From Pontibacillus chungwhensis (GTDB lineage: Bacteria; Bacillota; Bacilli; Bacillales; BH030062), in contig NZ_CP126446.1 in the NCBI RefSeq assembly GCF_030166655.1, positions 3,782,001-3,846,000 of the forward strand: a stretch of DNA of 64,000 nt. The letters run 5' to 3'. Shown here piece by piece: positions 8,830 to 17,083 of the stretch (the first letter of the stretch is position 1; every line of letters begins with the position of its first letter). The notes beneath the pieces were generated by a model, which saw only the letters and a program-made list of their open reading frames with translations, had not been told where the DNA came from and ran no database searches. The position numbers and the translations under genes were made by a program.

Positions 8830-8995
8830 TGGTTTTCTAGACGTTTGAGAGGAGAATATGGACGTGGTGTAGCTCTTTCTCGACGTTAGATTCGGGTTTC
8901 TCGTCGTGCGGATGTTTTTTCTAGACGTAAGGGACGGTTTTCTTGACGTGCGTGGCCTCGTTCTAGATGTCAGAGTTCATTTTCTCGACGTTCAC
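8830..8995. repeat. 21-bp-period array (TTTCTMGACGT family), eight monomers
   Basis: Eight consecutive monomers of 21 bp can be laid end to end. Each carries a T-rich start and a core like TTTCTAGACGT, TTTCTCGACGT or TTCTTGACGT, followed by about 9 variable bases. No ribosome-binding site or credible reading frame is present. Confidence 0.88.
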
Positions 8996-9007
8996 CCTGC
9001 CCACTAA

Positions 9008-9105
9008 AGTCAAAAGTATTTTAATACAGTAAAGGATAGCAGGGTGTCAGACACCCTGCTATCCTTTAAAGCAACACCGCGTGTCAGACACGCTTCACTC
9101 TACTA
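9008..9105. repeat. 37-bp family repeat in fully palindromic form, plus a second copy
   Basis: Positions 9031-9067 form a perfect inverted repeat: 18-bp arms (AAAGGATAGCAGGGTGTC and its complement) around a single central A, 37 bp in all. A second GTGTCAGACAC core follows at 9081-9091, with flanks ACCGC and GCTTCA that do not match as well. Confidence 0.9.
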
Positions 9106-9111
9106 AAGTAA

Positions 9112-9141
9112 AAGGAACAGGCCGCGGGCGGCCTGTTCCTT
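9112..9141 (-). terminator. Terminator of the RND efflux operon
   Basis: The arms AAGGAACAGGCCGC and GCGGCCTGTTCCTT are perfectly complementary over 14 bp with a 2-base centre. They lie 6 bases past the transporter stop codon, with short T tracts on both sides, so it may stop transcription from either side. Confidence 0.85.
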
Positions 9142-9147
9142 CCTTTT

Positions 9148-12100
9148 TTATGATTCTGTTTCGGTTTTGGTTTGTTTTTTGTTGCCTCGTTGGAAGAGGC
9201 GGACGATTTTCTTGGATAGGTCGTCGAAATACGTGTAGACAACCGGGATGAGTAAGAGCGTGAAGAAGCTTGAGACGGTGAGACCAAAGATAATGGTGAT
9301 CGCCATCGGCTGCTGGGCTTCTGCGCCTTCTCCTAGTCCTAAGGCTAGTGGAATCATTCCGAGTACGGTTGTGAGTGTGGTCATTAAGATCGGGCGAAGG
9401 CGACTTGGTCCCGCTTCTAGAATCGCTTCGTAGCGATCGACGCCTTTTCGTCTGACGATGTTAATGTAATCCACGAGCACAATCGCGTTGTTTACAACGA
9501 TCCCGGCGAGCATGATGACCCCGATGATAGCTGGTACACTAATCGGCTTCCCTGTAATGAATAGGCCGCCAAGTACGCCAATAATTGTAGCTGGCATCGA
9601 GAACATGATGACAAATGGATACAGGAAGTTCTCAAACTGCACGGCCATTACGGCGTAGACAAGGAAGATCGAGAAGATCAACGCTAGTGCCAGATCTCCA
9701 AAGGAATCAGCCATGTCCTCTGCCTGTCCCCCTATTGAATAGGAATAGCCTTCTGGGAAGTTAATGCGATCGAGTTCGGATCGAATATCTTCTGTAATGC
9801 TTCCAAGGTCGCGGTTTACAATGTCGCTTGTGACGTTGACTTGCTTTTGCTGATTCTCACGAAGCAATGTCGATGGTCCCTGGACTTGTTCGAGCTCAGC
9901 GACGGTTGCGAGCGGGATCATGTCGCCCGTCTGGGTTTGGATATTCATCGATTCTAAATCGCTAATCGTGCGACGTTCATCATCTGGAAGAATGATGCGC
10001 ACATCGATTTCCTCCCCAGCTTCACGGAAACGGGTGGCCGTTTGACCGCTAAAGCCAAGCTGCACCTGGCTCATCACCTGCTGATAGGAAAGGCCGTACT
10101 GCGCGGCTTTGTCCCGGTCGACGTTGACCTGGATTTCAGGGCGCCCTTCTGAAGCTGATGATTCAGGATTGTGAACGCCGTCGATCTGGTCAATCGTCCA
10201 GGTGACTTGATCGGCAAGTTCCCGTAAGACTTCATATTCTTCACCGTTTAGCTGAATCTGAACTGGAGCCCCTGTCCCAAGACCCGCTGCCATTTCACTA
10301 ACGGTGATTTCAGCCCCAACTATATCACGGAGATCTTCATCCATCTCTTGCATCACAGTGGATGTTGTTTTGTCCCGTTCTTCTGGTGGGACGAGCTGTA
10401 TCGTGTAGGTGGCTTCATTGGCTGTTGATGAGAATCCTTCGAAGCCTCCTCCACCGATGCTTAAGTAATTCGATGAAATGATCTCTTCGTATGGTTCTAA
10501 CTTTTGGTCGATTTGTTTTGTAATCGATTCTGTTCCTTCTAAGGACGTTCCGGATGGTGCTTCAACGGTTACCTCGATTTGGCCCTGGTCAGATGGTGGA
10601 ATGAATTCCGTACCAAGGAGAGGTGCGAGAAATCCGCTTCCGACGATTGCGAGAATCGTAACGATGACCGTAATGAGACGATGTCTTAGCACCCCGCGAA
10701 GCATCGAGCGATAGCCGTTGTTGATTTTGTCCATGAAACGGTCGAACCAGTAGCGGCGTCCGTTGTCCTTCATCGCTTTCGTTAAGAGCTTCGATGACAG
10801 CATTGGAATGAGCGTGATCGAGACGATTAAGGATGCGACGAGTGAGAAGGAAACGGTTAACGCGAGTGGCGTGAACAGTTCTGATGCGATTCCTTCAACG
10901 AATACGATCGGCAAGAATACCACGAGCGTTGTCGTCGTTGAGGCAATAACGGCAGGTGCGAGTTCTGATGCCCCTTGTTTGGCCGCTTCTTTGAGCGAGT
11001 ATCCGTTCTGCCTGTAGGCGACGATATTTTCTAGTATGACGATCGAGCTATCGACCATCATTCCGATTCCTAAAGCGAGTCCGCCCATCGTGAGGACGTT
11101 CAACGTGTTGCCAGTAAAGTACATAAGCGTAAATGTTGAGATGATCGCAATCGGAATGGAAATCCCAATAACGATCGTTGCCCGTACACTCTTCAGGAAT
11201 AAGAGCAGAATGAGTACGGAGAACAGACCACCGAGAATGATGTTTTGTACAACAGAGCGAATCGATTGTTTGATAAAGGTCGAGGTATCAAACACGATGT
11301 CCATGCTCACATCACTAGGTAAATCCTCCTCCACGTCATCCTTAGCCGCTGCTACGTTGTTGGCTACTTCTACTGTGTTCCCGTCTGATTTTTTCAAAAC
11401 GGATAAGACAACAGAGGGCTGGCCGTTGACGCGGGAGATCGTGGTCACGTCTTTGAACGTGTCTTTAACCGTTGTCACGTCCTCCAGTTCTAGCTGAGCT
11501 CCAGTTGGAGAGGTGATGATCGTTTCTTTCACATCTTCAATCGTTTCGAACTCTCCCTGAATGCGAACCTGCAGGTCTTGGTCCCCTTTTTCAAGCACGC
11601 CTGCTGACGTGGACTGGTTGGCTGCGTTAATAGCCTGCACGAGAGTCTGAGCGTTTAAGCCGTATTGCGCCATTCTCGCACGGTCGATCTGCACTTGCAC
11701 CTCCCGGGAGCGGCCCCCTTCGATGCTGACAGATCCGACACCCCCCTGCCGTTCAAAATAGGGAACGATGTTATCTTCAGCGATTCCTTGCAGACTTGAA
11801 GCATCTTTACCAGATAAGCCCACCCACATGACTGGAATTTGCTGTGGATCAAAGCGTAATATGCTCGGGTCCGCAGCATCTTCTGGCAGGAGCCCTTTAA
11901 TCTGGTCGACTTTTTCCCGGACGTCGAGAAGAGCGTTATCTAAGTTCGTCCCATTCTCAAACATCAGAATCACGAGGGATGCGCCAGGCTGAGACTGGGA
12001 TTGCACGGTGTTAATGCCCTCAATGGAACTGACAGCCGATTCGACTGGACGGCTGACGAGTTTCTCCACTTCCTGCGGGGCAGCATCCGGATATTGTGTC

Positions 12101-12243
12101 GACACGACGGCAATAGGTAGATCGATCTCAGGATAAAGGTCGATCGTCAGGTTTCGTAGTGAAACGAAGCCAAGAGCGACGATCGCAAGGACGATCATAA
12201 AGACGCCGACGGGTCGTTTAACGGAGGATTCGACGAGTTTCAC
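9148..12243 (-). CDS. RND-family efflux transporter (HAE1/AcrB type, SwrC/YerP-like)
   Basis: This is a proton-driven multidrug or lipophilic-compound exporter of the inner membrane, 1031 residues. The usual RND plan is visible twice: a first transmembrane helix ([14 protein letters not shown]), a large extracytoplasmic loop, then a six-helix bundle, repeated in the second half. Conserved stretches include [16 protein letters not shown] (paired acidic residues of the proton relay), [17 protein letters not shown] and [15 protein letters not shown]. The start is GTG, overlapping the adaptor stop by one base (TAGTG), so translation is coupled. In B. subtilis the relative SwrC (YerP) confers surfactin resistance and is next to a long TetR regulator, as here; substrate identity is inference. 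Confidence 0.93.
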   Translation of the reverse strand: MKLVESSVKRPVGVFMIVLAIVALGFVSLRNLTIDLYPEIDLPIAVVSTQYPDAAPQEVEKLVSRPVESAVSSIEGINTVQSQSQPGASLVILMFENGTNLDNALLDVREKVDQIKGLLPEDAADPSILRFDPQQIPVMWVGLSGKDASSLQGIAEDNIVPYFERQGGVGSVSIEGGRSREVQVQIDRARMAQYGLNAQTLVQAINAANQSTSAGVLEKGDQDLQVRIQGEFETIEDVKETIITSPTGAQLELEDVTTVKDTFKDVTTISRVNGQPSVVLSVLKKSDGNTVEVANNVAAAKDDVEEDLPSDVSMDIVFDTSTFIKQSIRSVVQNIILGGLFSVLILLLFLKSVRATIVIGISIPIAIISTFTLMYFTGNTLNVLTMGGLALGIGMMVDSSIVILENIVAYRQNGYSLKEAAKQGASELAPAVIASTTTTLVVFLPIVFVEGIASELFTPLALTVSFSLVASLIVSITLIPMLSSKLLTKAMKDNGRRYWFDRFMDKINNGYRSMLRGVLRHRLITVIVTILAIVGSGFLAPLLGTEFIPPSDQGQIEVTVEAPSGTSLEGTESITKQIDQKLEPYEEIISSNYLSIGGGGFEGFSSTANEATYTIQLVPPEERDKTTSTVMQEMDEDLRDIVGAEITVSEMAAGLGTGAPVQIQLNGEEYEVLRELADQVTWTIDQIDGVHNPESSASEGRPEIQVNVDRDKAAQYGLSYQQVMSQVQLGFSGQTATRFREAGEEIDVRIILPDDERRTISDLESMNIQTQTGDMIPLATVAELEQVQGPSTLLRENQQKQVNVTSDIVNRDLGSITEDIRSELDRINFPEGYSYSIGGQAEDMADSFGDLALALIFSIFLVYAVMAVQFENFLYPFVIMFSMPATIIGVLGGLFITGKPISVPAIIGVIMLAGIVVNNAIVLVDYINIVRRKGVDRYEAILEAGPSRLRPILMTTLTTVLGMIPLALGLGEGAEAQQPMAITIIFGLTVSSFFTLLLIPVVYTYFDDLSKKIVRLFQRGNKKQTKTETES

Positions 12244-13424
12244 TAGTCTACCTCCTTCATGATGCGGATCTTGTTGTCATCGGACAGAGTGAGCTGCCCT
12301 TTCGTTACGACTTGATCTCCTTCCGTCACGTCGCCTGTAATCGCCGTAAGGTCAGACTGAGCCCGAACGACTTCTACAGCTGTTTTCACCGCACGTTCCT
12401 CTTCAATGATGTACACGTACGTTTCTTCATTTTCTTCTACTACTGCAGAAGTTGGGACCAAAATTTTATCGGCGACGGTCATTTCAGGTAGCTGAAGTGT
12501 GGCCATCATGCCTGGTTTGATCTTGGCATCTGCATTTGTGACGGTTGCCTCAACCGGGTACAAGCCACTGTCGTTTGTAATGGATGAGATGTAGGTCACC
12601 TTCGAGGTTACGTCTTCATCTAGTGAACTCATGAAAGCCGGAATCTCTTGATCTTTTTTAAATAGAGAAAGTTCATCGGCTGTTACGGAAACTTGTAAGG
12701 TGATCGGGTTCAGCGCTACAATCGTCGCAAATGGTTGCTGACCGGACACCATATCCCCTACTTCGCCGTTCACGGACGTGACTTCGCCTGATATGGTCGC
12801 TACAATGGCCGCGTTACTTAGCTGACCTCTGGTTGAGTCGAGTTGCGCCTGAGCCTGATCCACCTGGAGCTGAGCCTGTTCGACGCTAATCTGTGCACTA
12901 TCATACTGCGCTTCTGCCTGGTCGACGGCACGCTCTGCTTGGCTTACGGCTTGTTTGGCGTTTTCTTTTGCAGGGCCCATGAGCTTGTCTTCCTGCTCCT
13001 TAGCGTCATTTAATTGTTCACGCGCGTCACGAAGCGATTCTTCAGCGGCGTCACGCTGACTTCTTGCCGCTTCGAGCTGCTTTTGGGCAGACTGGACGGA
13101 AATCTTCTGGACCTCAATCTGGTCATTTACATTGGAAGCACTGACTCGGCCAATGACGTCACCTTTTTGAACGGTATCTCCTTTCGATACGTTCACCTCC
13201 ACCAGTTCGCCTGTTGATTTCGGCAGGATCGGTGCATTCTTGCTCGGCATGGCCCGTCCAAACACTTCACGCTCAACGACGAGGTCGCCTTTACTTACTT
13301 GCGCCACTTCTACGGGCGTCACTTGTTCCACTTCTGACTGTGTGCCTTCTGTTGAATCATCAGAGCATGCTCCTAACACTAGGGATAGGGTCAGCATGGC
13401 TCCGGCTAATACCTTCTTGTTCAT
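12243..13424 (-). CDS. RND periplasmic-adaptor-type subunit, lipoprotein (membrane fusion protein)
   Basis: This membrane-fusion protein would couple to the downstream RND pump. A lipoprotein signal ends at LGAC with Cys20. Then follow a lipoyl/biotinyl half-motif (TGELVEVNVSKGDTVQKGDVIG), a long alpha-helical hairpin rich in Gln/Ala/Glu (about 105-200), the second lipoyl half (GEVTSVNGEVGDMVSG) and a beta-barrel C-terminal part. The 393-residue length is normal. It begins 27 bases after the tetR stop and overlaps the pump gene, so the order is tetR-adaptor-pump in one operon. In a Gram-positive it is anchored to the outer face of the membrane. Confidence 0.92.
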   Translation of the reverse strand: MNKKVLAGAMLTLSLVLGACSDDSTEGTQSEVEQVTPVEVAQVSKGDLVVEREVFGRAMPSKNAPILPKSTGELVEVNVSKGDTVQKGDVIGRVSASNVNDQIEVQKISVQSAQKQLEAARSQRDAAEESLRDAREQLNDAKEQEDKLMGPAKENAKQAVSQAERAVDQAEAQYDSAQISVEQAQLQVDQAQAQLDSTRGQLSNAAIVATISGEVTSVNGEVGDMVSGQQPFATIVALNPITLQVSVTADELSLFKKDQEIPAFMSSLDEDVTSKVTYISSITNDSGLYPVEATVTNADAKIKPGMMATLQLPEMTVADKILVPTSAVVEENEETYVYIIEEERAVKTAVEVVRAQSDLTAITGDVTEGDQVVTKGQLTLSDDNKIRIMKEVD

Positions 13425-13451
13425 TCTTCTCGTACTCCCCTCAGTTGTCTC

Positions 13452-14330
13452 TTACAATAAGGAAATGTTCATACGGTCTGCAATGTCCTGGCAGTCTTGT
13501 TCCATTTCCGGCAGATCTTTAAAGTGAGCAAGCATTCCCTGAATCATTACCGTTTCAGGCTTCTCCTTCTTCACTTCATTCTCTATAATCTCTAAAGCAT
13601 GCGTCAGTTCTTCGATGCGATTCTTATGTAGGGAAAGGGTCTTTATTTTCTCTTTCATCGACTCTAGCTGCCCCAGAATACTCTCATCTTCCTCAGGCAG
13701 ATCAAGCCCCATGGAGATCGACTCCACCTGTTCTTTCGTGATAAGCGGATCATCTGATTCTTTCATTAGTCCAGTTATCGCATCATCCAATCGTCTAACG
13801 ATAAAATCGGCTAAACGTTTGGCATCAAGAGGCAACTGATCAATGACGAGCCACTTAAAATAGCTCTCCATCATTCCTTCTAATAGAATGCTTGCGTCAA
13901 CGATCTTAGGCGTAAGCGCTTCCCCGTAAATATTGAGGAGGTTCTCATTACTCCACCTGAAGTTTTGCTTGCGCATCTCCATCATAAAGCTATTGGCTTC
14001 TGATTTAATATCGACGTTATCGCGCATATGCATAATGATAAATTCTTTATTATTTTGAAAAGCTTCTATATAGACTTGAATCTGGCGGGCTAATGACTCC
14101 TTCGGCGGCAGCGCTTGTTTCCGAACTTCCTCTACTCGCTCGACAAGGTCATTGTAGTAGTATTGGTGAATGTTTAACGTCAGGTCTTCTTTTGAAGAGA
14201 AATGCAGGTAAAAAGCGCCCTTCGAGACCCCACTTTGGTCGGCAATTTCTTGTATGGATGTGGAATGGAACCCTTTCGTTGCAAATAGCTTCATCCCGGT
14301 TTCAATGATGCGTTGTTTCTTCTCATTCAT
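13452..14330 (-). CDS. TetR/AcrR-family transcriptional regulator of the efflux operon (YerO-like)
   Basis: The N-terminal helix-turn-helix is clear: KGFHSTSIQEIADQSGVSKG, then AFYLHFSSKEDL (residues about 20-50). The ligand domain is long, giving 292 residues against about 190-200 for typical TetR proteins; B. subtilis YerO, beside the SwrC gene, is similarly long. The extension (about 200-292) is charged and helical, with a coiled-coil-like run around 215-265. It is the first gene of the efflux operon and has a palindrome at its own transcription start, so it likely represses itself and the pump. The inducer is unknown. Confidence 0.9.
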   Translation of the reverse strand: MNEKKQRIIETGMKLFATKGFHSTSIQEIADQSGVSKGAFYLHFSSKEDLTLNIHQYYYNDLVERVEEVRKQALPPKESLARQIQVYIEAFQNNKEFIIMHMRDNVDIKSEANSFMMEMRKQNFRWSNENLLNIYGEALTPKIVDASILLEGMMESYFKWLVIDQLPLDAKRLADFIVRRLDDAITGLMKESDDPLITKEQVESISMGLDLPEEDESILGQLESMKEKIKTLSLHKNRIEELTHALEIIENEVKKEKPETVMIQGMLAHFKDLPEMEQDCQDIADRMNISLL

Positions 14331-14395
14331 AAAGTCTTCATCCTCTCTCCCTCTAGCATATCATCCCACAGCTGGGTAAGATAGAGGACTGGGCA

Positions 14396-14448
14396 TGACT
14401 GGTCAGTCAAGCCATGGATACTATACTATATTGGGTGTCCCTTTACAA
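14396..14448 (-). promoter_or_regulatory. Promoter of the tetR-efflux operon with TetR-type operator
   Basis: Minus strand: -35 TTGTAA at 14448-14443, a 17-bp spacer, -10 TATAGT at 14425-14420. Immediately downstream, where transcription would start, is the inverted repeat TGACTG-GT-CAGTCA at 14396-14409, typical of TetR operators. A bound repressor there would block initiation or early elongation. Confidence 0.8.
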
Positions 14449-14533
14449 TAGCTTCCACCTCTTAAATGTGTATAGAGCGTGTCTTTTTTAGTATGGACGA
14501 GGTTGGGTGGTTTCATAAACTTATGCGGAGAGA

Positions 14534-14714
14534 ATGTTTCCATTAACGTTATTATGAGCTTAAGGTGAACCGGGAAATCACTCCCTTTCCGCGGCGAGCT
14601 GGGGAGCCTCCTCAATCGCTACGCGCTTTCCGGGGTCTCCCCTAAGCTCCCAATGCCGCAGGAGTCTCGCGATTTCCCGGTTCACCTTTACCATAATTGG
14701 AGTAATGGAAACAT
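14534..14714. repeat. Palindromic intergenic element, copy 2 of 4 (inverted orientation)
   Basis: The core arms AAGGTGAACCGGGAAATC and GATTTCCCGGTTCACCTT are perfectly complementary over 18 bp. A second, outer pair ATGTTTCCATTA/TAATGGAAACAT encloses them. The inner conserved core (GAGCCTCCTC, GGGGTCTCC, GCAGGAGTCTCGC) is the reverse complement of that in the other copies. No gene is seen in the 757-bp gap between tetR and comK (14331-15087). Confidence 0.88.
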
Positions 14715-14853
14715 GCTATAGGCCCCTGGAAGATGTATAAAACACACCCAGCTTATGTTGGGGGCCGTTCGCAAAACCCATAGCATGCCCTGTCAAAAGT
14801 GGTGAACGGACCTCACCTAATCACCTCTAATCCTCTCCTCACATATAGCGCGG

Positions 14854-15031
14854 GTTTCCGTTCCACCCAATTCGGCGAAGGTGGCCCTGGAAATTGCGAG
14901 ACTCCTGCGGGAGAAAGAGGTCGACGAGACCCCGGAGGGCACGAACTTTGCCCGAGGAGGCTCGACAGCTCGCCCGCGGAAAGCGAGTGATTTCCAGGGC
15001 CACCTTACTCCCCAATAAAGCAAACGGAAAC
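14854..15031. repeat. Palindromic intergenic element, copy 3 of 4
   Basis: The arms AAGGTGGCCCTGGAAAT (14878-14894) and ATTTCCAGGGCCACCTT (14990-15006) are perfectly complementary over 17 bp. An outer pair, GTTTCCGTT and AACGGAAAC, lies beyond them. The inner core carries GCGAGACTCCTGCGGG, GAGACCCCG, GAGGAGGCTCG and CCGCGGAAAGCGAGT. Confidence 0.9.
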
Positions 15032-15051
15032 ATTTTCTATTTGTGAGCAAA

Positions 15052-15083
15052 AAGAAGAGCCTGCTTGGGAGCAGACTCTTCTT
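15052..15083 (-). terminator. Terminator of comK
   Basis: The arms AAGAAGAGCCTGCT and AGCAGACTCTTCTT pair over 14 positions with one wobble, around a TGGG loop. The minus strand then has five T. The stem starts 4 bases past the comK stop. Confidence 0.88.
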
Positions 15084-15087
15084 ACAT

Positions 15088-15567
15088 TCAGGATTTCATG
15101 TATAAGGAGCGTGAGAAGGTTGCAATGGCCAGTCCTGTTAGCTGCATTTGCCGCTTAATGGAGTAACCTGAAGTTGTGATATCTATGATGGATTCATCAG
15201 AGAACATCACCTTACTGCCCTGGTCTCCTTTATTCTCTTCATATTCCTTTACGTGGTAAAATGAGATCCATCCACAATACATATTGCGCGGGGACATTGT
15301 GGGAAACATAAATGTCCCCTCACTCGGATTTACGGGTACCGGGAGCTTGCTTTTTGTCTGTAATATCTTCTCCATCGCCATCTGTCTTCCAATAAGAGTC
15401 GATCCTCCCATCAAACACGACTCGGTTATGATCTGTTTAGGTGTTTTTCTACAATAGATCACACGGTTTGGTTCGAGGATTTTGGATACATTGGTGGGAT
15501 GGAGATTTGAGAAGACTGCCATTGTATCTGGATTAATTATATAAGCCTCTCTCACTTCTTCCCCCAT
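15088..15567 (-). CDS. comK: Competence transcription factor ComK, short form
   Basis: ComK activates the DNA-uptake (K-state) genes by binding paired AT-boxes. Recognisable family blocks are AYIINPDTMAVFS, VIYCRKTPKQIITESCL, NPSEGTFMFPTMSPR, CGWISFYHVKEYE and the following KVMFSDESIIDI. The protein is 159 residues, against 192 for B. subtilis ComK; it stops soon after the AWLRTKF-equivalent helix (LAIATFSRSLYMKS). It therefore lacks the tail that in B. subtilis holds the FMLYP MecA-binding motif. It has a strong AAGGAGG 6 bases before the ATG and its own terminator, so it is monocistronic and looks intact, not decayed. Two palindromic elements lie downstream. Confidence 0.85.
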   Translation of the reverse strand: MGEEVREAYIINPDTMAVFSNLHPTNVSKILEPNRVIYCRKTPKQIITESCLMGGSTLIGRQMAMEKILQTKSKLPVPVNPSEGTFMFPTMSPRNMYCGWISFYHVKEYEENKGDQGSKVMFSDESIIDITTSGYSIKRQMQLTGLAIATFSRSLYMKS

Positions 15568-15717
15568 CGCTTGCCTCCTTATAGAATATATTTACATTTA
15601 TGTGATTCTATTATACCGGAATAACACTTGAATTTTGAGAATTATTTGTATATTTCTTCAAATTTTTATTTGAAGTAGTATTTTAGAACTATTTTCCGCT
15701 CGAAATTGCTATATATC

Positions 15718-15726
15718 TGATATACT
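15718..15726 (+). promoter_or_regulatory. Extended -10 promoter for the small protein gene
   Basis: TGATATACT matches TGnTATAAT-type extended -10 elements; no good -35 is seen. A start near 15733 gives a short leader containing the Shine-Dalgarno. Confidence 0.45.
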
Positions 15727-15759
15727 GGGGGTCACCATATATTGGGAGGTCATGCTGAC

Positions 15760-15942
15760 ATGGGGGAGATGCATCCTGCCACTGGTACATACGACGTGAA
15801 GCGTCAGGCAAATCTGTCCTTAATGGACAAGGCGTTAACGCGTATGCAGACAAAAGGTAACGAGGACGTGAAGATGATCGAGGATTCGTTAAAAGAACCC
15901 GAGCATCCAACTCTCGGAGCCGTCATTGATACGAAGGCTTGA
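15760..15942 (+). CDS. Small protein, YjfB-like putative motility protein
   Basis: A 60-residue protein starting MGEMHPATGTYDVKRQ and ending HPTLGAVIDTKA. The middle (LSLMDKALTRMQTKGNEDV) is an amphipathic helix. The overall plan, a helix with a Ser-Leu-Met-Lys-Lys/Asp-Ala start and a His-Pro-x-Leu-Gly-x-x-Ile-Asp tail, resembles the YjfB family of small proteins linked to motility; this is a pattern match from memory only. GGGAGG lies 10 bases before the ATG at 15760, and a second ATG at 15769 is possible. It has its own promoter and terminator, which supports it being real despite its size. It is the only plus-strand gene between the cell-wall locus and ohr. Confidence 0.6.
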   Translation: MGEMHPATGTYDVKRQANLSLMDKALTRMQTKGNEDVKMIEDSLKEPEHPTLGAVIDTKA

Positions 15943-15964
15943 GTGTATTCTCAAGGCGAAGCAA

Positions 15965-15993
15965 AAACCCACTACCTTTATGGTAGTGGGTTT
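15965..15993. terminator. Bidirectional terminator between convergent small genes
   Basis: The perfect arms AAACCCACTACC and GGTAGTGGGTTT have A and T tracts on both sides. It serves the small plus-strand gene and the minus-strand lipoprotein gene, whose stop codon is only 6 bases away. Confidence 0.9.
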
Positions 15994-15998
15994 TTCCA

Positions 15999-16313
15999 TT
16001 AATCGTTCATATCGTCATCTGTATTGTTTGTGTTTCCTTCTTTATCGCCTTGTTGCATGTTATCATCTTCATTCATTTTTTCTTCTTCTTTGTCCATGTT
16101 CTCTTCTTCTTTTTGATTCTCTTCTTGTTTCATGTCCTCATCGTTTTCCATTTCATCTTTCTTATCTTCTTCCATCTGTTGCTCATCTTGCTTCTGTTCT
16201 TCTTGTTGCTGCTCGTTTTCTTCAGGCGTTTCTTCCTCAGTATCACCACAAGCCGCCATTAGAGATAGTGCAAGCGCTGAAGCACCTAATTTAAATAACC
16301 AACTTTTCTTCAT
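15999..16313 (-). CDS. Highly acidic Glu/Asp/Gln/Asn-rich lipoprotein
   Basis: A lipoprotein signal of 21 residues ends at LMAAC with Cys22. The mature part of about 80 residues is almost wholly Glu, Asp, Gln, Asn, Lys and Met, with no hydrophobic core, and so is probably disordered on the outer membrane face. I do not recognise a family. AGGAGG is 7 bases before the ATG at 16313; the ATG at 16319 is too close to it. Such low-complexity acidic lipoproteins are common in halophilic Bacillaceae, but no role can be assigned. Confidence 0.75.
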   Translation of the reverse strand: MKKSWLFKLGASALALSLMAACGDTEEETPEENEQQQEEQKQDEQQMEEDKKDEMENDEDMKQEENQKEEENMDKEEEKMNEDDNMQQGDKEGNTNNTDDDMND

Positions 16314-16444
16314 GTTCATTCCTCCTAAGTATAGTGGAATCCCCTGATTCTTCAGGAGTTCCGTTGTACTAGTTGTTAGAATGAGCTTTTATTGGAAAAG
16401 TATGCATGGTTTTTTACACTTTTTGGGTTTTGTTTTTTTGAGGT

Positions 16445-17030
16445 GGGAGGATGTATTTGGGCGGGGTTCGGACACTCTGGAGCTGGTCTGGATGCTTTTG
16501 ACTGGCGTCCGGGCACTTCGGGCGAGCGTCTCGTCACTTTCTCGCTCGTTCGGACACTTTCGCGCGGCGTCCGGGCACTTCGGGCGAGCGTCTCGTCACT
16601 TTCTCGCTCGTTCGGACACTTTTGCGCGGCGTCCGGGCACTTCGGGCGGGCGTCTTGTCACTTTCGCGCTCGTTCGGACGCTTTTGAGCGGCGTCAGGGC
16701 ACTTCGGGCGGGCGTCTCGTCACTTTCGCGCTCGTTCGGACGCTTTTGAGCGGCGTCCGGGCACTTCGGGCAGGCGTCTCGTCACTTTCGCGCTCGTTCG
16801 GATGCTTTTGAGTGGCGTCCGGGCACTTCGCCAGGACCTCCCGTCACTTTCCTCCCTCGTTCGGACGCTTTTGAGCGGCGTCCGGGCACTTCGGGCGGGC
16901 GTCTCGTCACTTTCGCGCTCGTTCGGATGCTTTTGCGCGGCGTCCGGGCACTTCGCCAGGACCTCCCGTCACTCTCCTCCCTCGTTCCGACGCTTTTGAG
17001 CGACGTTCGGGCACTTCCCACGTGCCTCCA
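16445..17030. repeat. GC-rich tandem array with about 62-bp period (three 21-bp submonomers)
   Basis: The phrase CGTCCGGGCACTTCG recurs at 16506, 16568, 16630, 16692, 16754, 16816, 16879 and 16941, with a weaker copy at 17004. The spacings are 62 or 63 bp. Each period divides into three related segments beginning CGTCCGGGCACTT, CGTCTCGTCACTT and GTTCGGACGCTTT. Reading frames across it shift between copies because 62 is not a multiple of three, so it is not coding. It fills the gap between fabZ and the lipoprotein gene. Confidence 0.92.
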
Positions 17031-17037
17031 AACAAAA

Positions 17038-17072
17038 AACGCTCCAAAGCTACATAATAGCACTGGAGCGTT
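17038..17072 (-). terminator. Terminator of the flhO-flhP-fabZ transcription unit
   Basis: The arms AACGCTCCAAAGCTA and TAGCACTGGAGCGTT pair well apart from one internal mismatch pair. On the minus strand the hairpin is followed by TTTTTTG. It lies 12 bases past the fabZ stop. Confidence 0.85.
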
Positions 17073-17083
17073 ACACGTAATGA

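Noticed and set aside
16381-16811. Overlapping plus-strand frames in the 62-bp array, rich in Arg/Ser/Gly
   Set aside because: Two overlapping frames are equally open only because the array is GC-rich and stop-poor. 62 bp is not a multiple of three, so the frame shifts each period; no ribosome-binding site.
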